From: DAOUJI01 sp034422875
Lineage (GTDB): Bacteria; Chloroflexota; Dehalococcoidia; Lucifugimonadales; JAGWBF01
Direction of reading: 5' to 3'
Assembly (NCBI GenBank): GCA_034422875.1
Contig: DAOUJI010000127.1
Coordinates: 1-8,898 of the forward strand
Length of the DNA: 8,898 nt
Part shown: piece by piece, positions 1-5,376 of the stretch
Numbering within the stretch: position 1 is the first letter of the stretch
Layout: each line of letters starts with the position of its first letter
Notes under the pieces: generated by a model
Told to the model about the DNA's origin: nothing
Database searches by the model: none
The model's input: only the letters and a program-made list of their open reading frames with translations
Translations under genes and position numbers: made by a program

Positions 1-1184
1 CCGATTACCTGCTGGACTTGGGCCCTGGGGCTGGTGAGCACGGCGGCTGGGTCGTTGCGGCCGGGACTTTTGAAGAAGTGCTGGAATCCAATGAGTCGAT
101 AACCGCCGACTACCTCAGCGGGCGCAGGAAGATTCAAGTCCCGGAGGAAAGGCGGCACGTCAACGAGAAACATCTGTCGATCCGGGGAGCCAAGGAAAAC
201 AACCTCAAGGGCCTAAATGTCGACATCCCCCTCGGCGTGCTGGTGTGCGTGACCGGAGTGTCAGGATCAGGCAAGAGCACCCTGATATACGACATTCTCT
301 ACAAGCGTCTGGCCCAGCAGCTCTACCGGAGCAAAGACCGTCCCGGCAAGCATGAATCGCTGGAAGGGCTGGAGCACATCGACAAGGTGGTCAACATCGA
401 CCAGTCGCCCATTGGCAGGACTCCTAGGAGCAACCCGGCAACCTACACAGGCGCCTTCACCCCGATCCGAGAGCTGTTCGCATCCATGCCCGAGGCCAAG
501 GTGCGAGGATACGCTCCTGGACGTTTTTCGTTTAATGTCAAAGGAGGACGCTGCGAGGCCTGCCAGGGCGAGGGATACATCCAGATAGAGATGCAGTTCC
601 TGCCCGACGTGGAAGTGCCATGCGACATCTGTCATGGACGCCGGTACAACCGTGAAGCCCTCGAAGTGTTGTTCAAGGAGAAGAGCATCGCCGACGTATT
701 GTCTATGACGGTGGAGCAGGCTCTGGACTTCTTCTCGGCCATCCCACGGATAAGGAACAAGATGGAGACTCTGAGGGACGTGGGGCTGGGATACATAAGG
801 CTGGGCCAGCCCGCCACCACCCTTTCCGGGGGAGAGGCCCAGCGGGTGAAGCTGGCCACGGAGTTGTCCCGCCGCGCCACTGGGAAGACCCTCTACATCC
901 TTGACGAGCCCACCACGGGGTTGTCGTTCCAGGACTGCGCCGCTCTTCTGTCAGTGCTCCACAGGCTGGTGGATGCAGGGAACTCTGTGGTGCTGATAGA
1001 GCACCACCTGGACATGATAAAGAACGCCGACTGGATAATAGACCTTGGTCCCGGAGCCGGGGACAGCGGAGGGCGGCTTATGGCCGTGGGCGCTCCCGAA
1101 GACGTTATGAAAGTGAAGAAGTCGGCGACCGGCTTCTATCTTAAAAAGGCGCTTAACGGCGCCCAGAGCAACGGCAGTCACTGA
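1..1184 (+). CDS. uvrA: Excinuclease ABC subunit A (UvrA), C-terminal part, 5' truncated by the window
   Basis: This is the DNA-damage recognition ATPase of nucleotide excision repair, which as a dimer loads UvrB onto damaged DNA in the cytoplasm. The frame is open to the left edge (first full codon at base 3), so the gene begins outside the window. About 393 residues remain: the end of the first ATPase domain (LGPGAG..GG, YLSGRRKI) and the whole second one. Counting from the TTG at 18, Walker A GVSGSGKST is at 80-88, the zinc-finger cysteines are C179, C182, C202 and C205, the signature LSGGEAQRVKLA is at 269-280, Walker B LYILDEP is at 292-298 and the switch histidine is H329. DQSPIGRTPRSNPATYTG at 128-145 is typical of UvrA. 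The usual LHF and EHNLD after Walker B read LSF and EHHLD here. The stop overlaps the next gene's ATG by one base. A UvrA2-type paralogue lacking the UvrB-binding domain cannot be excluded without the N-terminus. Confidence 0.95.
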   Translation, partial: DYLLDLGPGAGEHGGWVVAAGTFEEVLESNESITADYLSGRRKIQVPEERRHVNEKHLSIRGAKENNLKGLNVDIPLGVLVCVTGVSGSGKSTLIYDILYKRLAQQLYRSKDRPGKHESLEGLEHIDKVVNIDQSPIGRTPRSNPATYTGAFTPIRELFASMPEAKVRGYAPGRFSFNVKGGRCEACQGEGYIQIEMQFLPDVEVPCDICHGRRYNREALEVLFKEKSIADVLSMTVEQALDFFSAIPRIRNKMETLRDVGLGYIRLGQPATTLSGGEAQRVKLATELSRRATGKTLYILDEPTTGLSFQDCAALLSVLHRLVDAGNSVVLIEHHLDMIKNADWIIDLGPGAGDSGGRLMAVGAPEDVMKVKKSATGFYLKKALNGAQSNGSH

Positions 1185-2605
1185 TGCCCGACGACGAACT
1201 GGCTTTCGCCTCCGCCGCCGAGGTCAGGCGGCTGCTGGACTCCCGCCAAGTCTCGTCTGTTGAGCTGACAGAGCTTTTTCTGAGGCGTATTGACCGGCTG
1301 GATTCCACGCTCAACTCCTACCTTACCCTCACACCCGATATGGCTATGGACCAAGCCAGGAGGTCAGATGAGGCCACGGCCCGGGGAGAGTCCCTGGGCG
1401 CCCTCCAAGGGATACCCATATCCATCAAGGACCTGGAATCCACCAAGGGAGTCCGGACCACGTTCGGGAGCCTTCCCTTCAAGGACTACGTCCCCGACAG
1501 AGACTCCGTGGTTGTGGAACGGGTCAAGGACGCCGGGGCGGTGATTCTCGGAAAGACCAACACTCCGGAGCACGGGTTTCGCGGGACGACGGAAAACCGT
1601 CTGGGAGAGCCTTGCCGCAACCCCTGGAACCCCGAGCGTACCTCCGGGGGCTCCAGTGGCGGTGCGGCAGTAGCGATAGTTTCAGGACTTTGCACTCTGG
1701 CTACAGGGAGCGACGGAGGCGGCTCAATCAGGATGCCTTCCAGCTTCTGCGGCGTCTACGGCATAAAACCCAGCCAGGGGCGCGTCCCACGATACGGCGG
1801 CGTAGGCCGACCCGCATTCAACTTCCTGTCCCAGTCGGGGCCCATGACCAGGACCTGCGAAGACAGCGCCACGCTGCTCCAGGTCTTGGCCGGACGCGAC
1901 GACCGAGATGCTGGCTGCATGACGGAGACGCCCCCGGACTGGCTGGATGGGCTGCACGATAGAATCAAAGGCCTCAAAGTGGGTTGGAGCCCAGACCTCG
2001 GGTTTGCTGCGGTGGACCCGGAGGTGGCTCACGCCACTCAGAAGGCTGCGGCGGTTTTCCAATCAGAGTTGGGCTGTAGTGTCGAGGATGCGGGGATACT
2101 TTTAGAGGACCCATTCCTGGTCTTCTGGGACTTGTTCAGGGTACAGGGGTATTCGGCCTATGGCGAGATATTCGAAGAGAGGCCCGAGGACTTCTCGAGC
2201 TATGGGCGGCTAAGCATGGAGTACGGGAAGGCAATCACGGTCCCTGAATATTCCAGAGCGGTGGTGGAGCGTCAGAGGTTGAAGAGGTTCATGGAGGACA
2301 AACTGGACGAGTTCGACCTGCTGTTGACTCCAACTATGGCCGTCACTGCCTTTCCCATAGAGCAATTCCCGTCGGTCATCGGGGGCAGGAAAGTGAACCC
2401 GGCCTGGGCCTACACGCCCTTCACCAGCCTGATAAACATGTCGGGACAGACTGCGGCCAGCATCCCATGCGGATTCTCGGCTGAAGGGATGCCCATCGGC
2501 TTGCACATCATCGGCCGTAAAGGAGACGAGGCCACGGTCTTGCGGGCGTCCGCCGCATTCGAAGCTGCCCGTCCCTGGCGAGACAAGAGGCCGCCGGTCT
2601 CATAG
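1184..2605 (+). CDS. Amidase-signature family hydrolase (GatA/AtzF/FAAH-like)
   Basis: This is a 473-residue enzyme of the amidase-signature family, which hydrolyses carboxamides with a Ser-cisSer-Lys triad. The triad is visible: K82 in GIPISIKDL, S157 in the SGGSSGG loop and nucleophile S181 in GSDGGGSIRMPSS. The K-75-S-24-S spacing matches the family exactly. GIKPSQGRVP at 193-202 and the C-terminal TPTMAVTAFP and GMPIGLHIIG segments complete the fold, and the length is normal. There is no signal peptide or membrane segment, so it is probably cytoplasmic. The ATG overlaps the uvrA stop (TGATG) and no clear Shine-Dalgarno sequence precedes it, which suggests translation by re-initiation after uvrA. 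Substrate cannot be read from the sequence. GatA itself is less likely because no gatB or gatC lies nearby, and allophanate hydrolase, urea amidolyase or a xenobiotic amidase are all possible. Confidence 0.93.
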   Translation: MPDDELAFASAAEVRRLLDSRQVSSVELTELFLRRIDRLDSTLNSYLTLTPDMAMDQARRSDEATARGESLGALQGIPISIKDLESTKGVRTTFGSLPFKDYVPDRDSVVVERVKDAGAVILGKTNTPEHGFRGTTENRLGEPCRNPWNPERTSGGSSGGAAVAIVSGLCTLATGSDGGGSIRMPSSFCGVYGIKPSQGRVPRYGGVGRPAFNFLSQSGPMTRTCEDSATLLQVLAGRDDRDAGCMTETPPDWLDGLHDRIKGLKVGWSPDLGFAAVDPEVAHATQKAAAVFQSELGCSVEDAGILLEDPFLVFWDLFRVQGYSAYGEIFEERPEDFSSYGRLSMEYGKAITVPEYSRAVVERQRLKRFMEDKLDEFDLLLTPTMAVTAFPIEQFPSVIGGRKVNPAWAYTPFTSLINMSGQTAASIPCGFSAEGMPIGLHIIGRKGDEATVLRASAAFEAARPWRDKRPPVS

Positions 2606-2642
2606 ACGGGCACGGGGCCAGTACTGATAAGAGAAGATCTGC

Positions 2643-2885
2643 ATGGTAAAAGCCGCCAACTTCCTGATACTCGTCGTGGGGATAGCCCTGATCATCGTGG
2701 GCGCAATTGCCATCAACATGGCTATAGTCATCGTCGGCGATATATTGGTCGTCGGTGGGATTCTGTTGTTCTGGGCCATTAAGAAGGGGATGCTTCCGCC
2801 AGCCCTGGGCGGCCCTCCAGTTCCGCAGGTTCCAGCGACAAGTGATGCCGCGAGAGAAGACGACGAACGAAACAGGGCGGAGTGA
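2643..2885 (+). CDS. Small membrane protein with two predicted helices
   Basis: This 80-residue ORF starts at ATG 2643 with a modest purine-rich ribosome site (AGAGAAG) a few bases upstream, 37 bases after the amidase stop. Residues about 5-26 and 28-46 are almost entirely Val, Ile, Leu, Ala and Gly, and read as two transmembrane helices in a hairpin. The remaining tail is cytoplasmic in style: KKG, then a Pro-rich stretch (PPALGGPPVPQVP), then a charged end (AAREDDERNRAE). No enzymatic motif is present and I do not recognise a family. It could be co-transcribed with the amidase. An overlapping ORF on the opposite strand (2600-2953) is less convincing, because the hydrophobic/charged segmentation and the ribosome site both favour the + strand reading. 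Confidence 0.6.
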   Translation: MVKAANFLILVVGIALIIVGAIAINMAIVIVGDILVVGGILLFWAIKKGMLPPALGGPPVPQVPATSDAAREDDERNRAE

Positions 2886-2960
2886 GGGACCTGCAATACT
2901 GCGTTCGGAATGACAGGTGGGGGTGGACGCCCAACGCTGGCCGTTAATGCCACACAGGGT
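2886..2960. other. Convergent intergenic region
   Basis: The + strand block and the - strand hydrolase end tail to tail here. I see no convincing hairpin followed by a T-run on either strand, so termination may be Rho-dependent or bidirectional read-through. GTGGACGCCCA near 2920 recurs inverted near 8562, which is probably chance at this length. Confidence 0.4.
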
Positions 2961-3746
2961 CTAGCCGAGGAACCTCAGGACCACATCTGAAAATTCGTCC
3001 GGCTTTTCTATGTGGGGGTAGTGCCCGCAGTCGTCCAGGACTGCCAGCGATGAGCCTTGGATGGCCTGTTGGTAGAGTTCGGCGCATTCCAACGGCAGTA
3101 TTGGGTCTTGCCTTCCCCAGACGATCAAGCAGGGCGCCTTCACCCTTTTCAACAGGGCTGGAAACCGAGGGTCATGCATGTAGGGTTTCCACGTGAGCCG
3201 GGCCAGGGTTTCCCGGTTCTGCAGCAGCCTGTCCTGTTCCTCGAAGCTGGGTTCCGTCCCGAAAAGCTCCTGGAATTCCGGGGCTTGGTCGGTGTCGTGG
3301 AACATCAGCTCGTTGACCTGCTTTTCAGACATAAGGAAAACGTCGGTAATCTCGCCGGACTCCGGCCTGATTCCCGGGGCGTCCACCAGGACCAGCTTGC
3401 CGAAGACGCGGGGGTATATCACTGCCATTTCGGCGGCGGCCCACCCTCCGATGGACAGGCCGATGCCGTTTGCTCCCTCTAACCCCAGTTGCTCCATGAA
3501 CCAGGTGTAGAAGAGCGCCAGGTCTTGCATCGACTCCACCCATTCAGGTCGTTGGGACTTCTCGTAGCCGGGATGGGACGGGGCGTATACGGTGTAGTGT
3601 TCAGCCAGCTTCTGGTGGTGGGTGAGCCAGCCAGGGTTGCCTGCCAACCCGTGGAGGACCACCAACGGAGCGCCTGAGCCGCCCTTGTAGTATTGAATGT
3701 TGGCCCCCGCCACTTCCACGAACTCTTCGGTACACCCGCCGGGCAT
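2961..3746 (-). CDS. Alpha/beta-hydrolase fold enzyme
   Basis: This is a 261-residue alpha/beta hydrolase of the esterase / C-C hydrolase / epoxide hydrolase type. Counted from the ATG at 3746, the oxyanion-hole segment LHGLAG starts at about 31, the nucleophile elbow G-L-S-I-G has Ser98, the acid is Asp214 in WGRQDPILP and the base is His242 in DCGHYPHIEKP. Residues about 125-185 form a helical cap, which usually sets substrate specificity. HIEKP after the catalytic His is common in the MhpC-like group. There is no signal peptide, so it is probably cytoplasmic. A GTG at 3755 would add three residues, but it lies inside the GAGGTG Shine-Dalgarno sequence that sits 6 bases before the ATG, so the ATG is preferred. 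The gene has its own candidate promoter at 3797-3825. Substrate is unknown. Confidence 0.92.
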   Translation of the reverse strand: MPGGCTEEFVEVAGANIQYYKGGSGAPLVVLHGLAGNPGWLTHHQKLAEHYTVYAPSHPGYEKSQRPEWVESMQDLALFYTWFMEQLGLEGANGIGLSIGGWAAAEMAVIYPRVFGKLVLVDAPGIRPESGEITDVFLMSEKQVNELMFHDTDQAPEFQELFGTEPSFEEQDRLLQNRETLARLTWKPYMHDPRFPALLKRVKAPCLIVWGRQDPILPLECAELYQQAIQGSSLAVLDDCGHYPHIEKPDEFSDVVLRFLG

Positions 3747-3752
3747 AGCGTT

Positions 3753-3758
3753 CACCTC
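3753..3758 (-). promoter_or_regulatory. Shine-Dalgarno sequence that decides the hydrolase start
   Basis: GAGGTG reads on the - strand, 6 bases before the ATG at 3746. The in-frame GTG at 3755 is part of this site and has no separate ribosome site at a suitable distance, so the downstream ATG is the better start. Confidence 0.65.
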
Positions 3759-3796
3759 GGAAATCTTACTCAGGAAGCCAGACTCAAAGCGTGTCC

Positions 3797-3825
3797 ATGT
3801 TACCGGGGCATGGGTAAGGGGTCAA
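3797..3825 (-). promoter_or_regulatory. Candidate sigma70-type promoter for the hydrolase gene
   Basis: On the - strand TTGACC (3825-3820) is followed after 17 bases by TAACAT (3802-3797), a 5/6 and a 4/6 match at ideal spacing. It lies immediately after the hairpin at 3831-3855 and would give a leader of roughly 45 bases to the ATG at 3746. This is a match by eye only. Confidence 0.45.
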
Positions 3826-3830
3826 GCGAG

Positions 3831-3855
3831 AGGGCGGGCGCATTGCGCCCGCCCT
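3831..3855 (-). terminator. G+C-rich hairpin terminator after the coiled-coil gene (repeat copy 1)
   Basis: A perfect inverted repeat: 12-base arms AGGGCGGGCGCA and TGCGCCCGCCCT around a single central T, in practice an 11-bp stem with a 3-base loop. It lies about 80 bases downstream of the coiled-coil gene's stop. The T-run is poor on either strand (CTCTC on -, TTTAG on +), so it may act as an imperfect intrinsic terminator or as a 3'-end stabiliser. It is nearly identical to the hairpin at 4366-4394. Confidence 0.6.
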
Positions 3856-3936
3856 TTAGTTAAGTCCGGAAACCACCTACGATAGGTTGCAGTCAGGGTC
3901 TAATACCTACTCCAAATCGTCCTACTGTTGTAGCAG

Positions 3937-4260
3937 CTAACCCAAGACCTGCATGGAGGCGATGATGACCCCCCATCCAAGAATCGTGAGGGTTCCAACG
4001 GCGATGAGCATCCGGTTCAGGTCGTTCCGGAGGTCAGCTTTCAAATTCGCCAGGTCCTCTTTGGTGGCGTAAAACTGAAGAGTGTTTCGCATCTCTTCCC
4101 GGAAGGTCTTGAACTCTTCCCGCACGTCGTCTCGGAAGGTCTTGAACTCTTCCCGCACATCGTCTCGAAACGTCTTGAACTCTTCTCGCGTCTCGTCCCT
4201 GAACGTCTTAAGTTCTTCCCGCAGGTCCGACCGGGTTATATACCCTTCTGCCGTCGCCAT
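3937..4260 (-). CDS. Membrane-anchored coiled-coil protein with four 11-residue repeats
   Basis: This is a 107-residue protein of unknown function. After a short head (MATAEGYITRSD), residues 14-57 are four tandem 11-residue units of the type REEFKTFRDDV, with no gaps. They are strongly charged and have Phe/Leu at fixed positions, which predicts a long hendecad coiled coil. A less regular helix (YATKEDLANLKADLRNDLNR) follows, then one hydrophobic helix at about 84-106 (MLIAVGTLTILGWGVII..) ending at the C-terminus. It therefore looks like a tail-anchored protein with its coiled coil in the cytoplasm, perhaps an oligomeric scaffold; that role is inferred. The ATG at 4260 has a clear AGGAG 5 bases upstream. 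It has its own candidate promoter and lies between two copies of the same hairpin. Short coiled-coil plus membrane-helix proteins of this kind are common and often annotated only as hypothetical. Confidence 0.85.
   Translation of the reverse strand: MATAEGYITRSDLREELKTFRDETREEFKTFRDDVREEFKTFRDDVREEFKTFREEMRNTLQFYATKEDLANLKADLRNDLNRMLIAVGTLTILGWGVIIASMQVLG
4090..4221 (-). repeat. Four tandem 33-bp coding repeats
   Basis: These 132 bases are four in-frame 33-bp units encoding the 11-residue repeats of the coiled-coil protein. The two central units are nearly identical at the DNA level and the outer two have diverged more, which suggests recent unit duplication by slippage or unequal recombination. 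Copy number may vary between strains. Confidence 0.85.
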
Positions 4261-4265
4261 TAAGG

Positions 4266-4270
4266 CTCCT
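4266..4270 (-). promoter_or_regulatory. Shine-Dalgarno sequence of the coiled-coil gene
   Basis: AGGAG on the - strand, 5 bases before the ATG at 4260. It supports this start over any internal Met. Confidence 0.6.
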
Positions 4271-4299
4271 TCGTCTATGATGGAACCACTATATCCTTT

Positions 4300-4330
4300 A
4301 TTCTAGCAAATTACACCATGCCGGTGTCAC
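4300..4330 (-). promoter_or_regulatory. Candidate promoter for the coiled-coil gene
   Basis: On the - strand GTGACA (4330-4325) and TAGAAT (4305-4300) each match consensus at 5 of 6 positions, but the 19-base spacer is long. A second possible -10, TATAGT, lies slightly downstream in the same A+T-rich stretch. The position between the upstream gene's hairpin and this gene's ribosome site fits a promoter. Confidence 0.35.
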
Positions 4331-4365
4331 TGTGTCTCCGATCGTCAGTCTTTCATGGCCAAGCA

Positions 4366-4394
4366 AAAGGGCGGGCGCAACGCGCCCGCCCTTT
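4366..4394 (-). terminator. Rho-independent terminator of the duplicated-domain gene (repeat copy 2)
   Basis: A perfect 13-bp stem (arms AAAGGGCGGGCGC and GCGCCCGCCCTTT) closes a 3-base loop, about 35 bases after the stop at 4429. On the - strand the stem runs straight into TTTT, a short but usable U-run. The same palindrome occurs at 3831-3855, and the similarity extends into the CAAGC flank. Confidence 0.7.
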
Positions 4395-4428
4395 GCGTAG
4401 CAGCCTATTTTGTGTCGTGCGCCGGAGG

Positions 4429-5235
4429 CTACTTGGCGTTGGCCGACCTAATCTCCATCGCCTTGGGGCGTATCACGTCCCGGACCGTCTTGCGGACGAG
4501 GTCGTTGTCCATCTCGGCGGCGATGCCGGGGTAGCCGGAGCGCTCCAGCATGTTGGGCAGGTTGCCCTTTTCGAACTGGTCCAAGGTCCAGTCCAGCGTG
4601 TCCGGCACCAGGGTGGTGTCCCAGTAGATGCGGATGTCCTTGTTCCGGGGGCCGTAGTGGAAGTGGGGCGCCCGCTCGAAACAGTCAAAGGCCATCAGCT
4701 CGATCTCCTGGCCAGCAACGTCGCTGAGCAGGTGGACGGCCAGACCGCGGTCGTTGGCCCGCTCCAGCTCTCGGAATTCCAGCCCGAACCGCACGTTCCC
4801 CACCTCGATGACGGGCTCGCCCCTGTTGTGAACGACGTAGCGCCGCTCAGACACGGACATCTCACGGGCGGTGCACTCCACCTCGTCCAGCTTGTCGGTC
4901 ACTGCTGAGGGGTTGCTGCGTATTTGTCCGGCCAGGTCGTCGTACCCGGCCCGCTCCACCATCTCGGGCAAGCGGTTACGCAGCTGGTCCAGCGTCCATC
5001 CGAGAGGGTTCCCGGCTGTGGTCTTGTCCATGAACAGGCGCTCGTTCTTGTTCTTGGGTCCATAGTGGTAGTGGGGCGCCTGGTCGAAGCAGTCGAACCT
5101 GAGAATCTCCACGTCCTCTCCGTCTATCTCACTGATGACTTGGACGCAGAGCCCCTGGTCGTCCATGATTTCCTTCCGGTACTGCATAGCGATCTTGACT
5201 GGCCCTGCTTCTATCTGAGTCTCTCCCATTTCCAT
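4429..5235 (-). CDS. Uncharacterised protein with a tandem duplicated domain (FDCF..APH.HYGP.NK)
   Basis: This is a 268-residue protein made of two copies of one domain, residues about 8-105 and 143-242, joined by a polar linker. By hand alignment they share about 42 identities over some 98 positions, with two single-residue gaps. Each copy carries FDCF (47-50 and 183-186), then APH.HYGP (53-60 and 189-196), then an N-K pair, then WTLDQ (80-84 and 216-220), then LP.M.ER.GY. The Cys and the two His recur 136 residues apart, so each domain may hold a metal or active site; this is inference. There is no signal peptide, membrane segment or nucleotide-binding motif, so it is probably a soluble cytoplasmic protein. 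The start is well defined: ATG 5235 has AAGGAGGT 5 bases upstream. It has its own promoter and terminator. I do not recognise a characterised family; a domain-of-unknown-function entry may exist. Confidence 0.9.
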   Translation of the reverse strand: MEMGETQIEAGPVKIAMQYRKEIMDDQGLCVQVISEIDGEDVEILRFDCFDQAPHYHYGPKNKNERLFMDKTTAGNPLGWTLDQLRNRLPEMVERAGYDDLAGQIRSNPSAVTDKLDEVECTAREMSVSERRYVVHNRGEPVIEVGNVRFGLEFRELERANDRGLAVHLLSDVAGQEIELMAFDCFERAPHFHYGPRNKDIRIYWDTTLVPDTLDWTLDQFEKGNLPNMLERSGYPGIAAEMDNDLVRKTVRDVIRPKAMEIRSANAK

Positions 5236-5240
5236 GTCTA

Positions 5241-5248
5241 ACCTCCTT
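5241..5248 (-). promoter_or_regulatory. Consensus Shine-Dalgarno sequence of the duplicated-domain gene
   Basis: AAGGAGGT, a full match to the anti-16S consensus, lies 5 bases before the ATG at 5235 and fixes that start over the ATG two codons later. It is the strongest ribosome site in the window and suggests efficient translation. Confidence 0.75.
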
Positions 5249-5301
5249 TATCCCGTCGTTTTCCGAGATTGCGGTTAACGGAACCCTAGTCGATGACACG
5301 T

Positions 5302-5330
5302 ATTATAGCCCAGGATTTCCGAATGGTAAA
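5302..5330 (-). promoter_or_regulatory. Sigma70-type promoter of the duplicated-domain gene
   Basis: On the - strand TTTACC (5330-5325) is followed after exactly 17 bases by a perfect TATAAT (5307-5302). It lies between the MFS gene's stop (5377) and the ribosome site, predicting a leader of about 60 bases. This is the best promoter match I found, and it makes the gene independent of the exporter upstream. Confidence 0.65.
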
Positions 5331-5376
5331 TATTCGAACTTTCGAGACTGGCGGCGCCAACGGCGGATGTGGAAGG

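Noticed and set aside
2600..2953. 117-residue - strand ORF opposite the small membrane protein
   Set aside because: It has no ribosome site and lies opposite a + strand frame with clear transmembrane segments. Its hydrophobic part is the complement of those segments.
3057..3482. 141-residue + strand ORF
   Set aside because: It is antisense to the alpha/beta hydrolase, whose catalytic triad and oxyanion motif are complete.
4090..4221. 33-bp direct repeats as a possible CRISPR array
   Set aside because: The units are contiguous with no spacers, are in frame and encode regular 11-residue coiled-coil repeats.
4318..4908. 196-residue + strand ORF
   Set aside because: It is antisense to the duplicated-domain gene, which has matching internal repeats, a consensus ribosome site and a promoter. 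Its GQAKGRAQRARPL stretch is only the hairpin read as protein; the same peptide pattern appears at the other hairpin copy.
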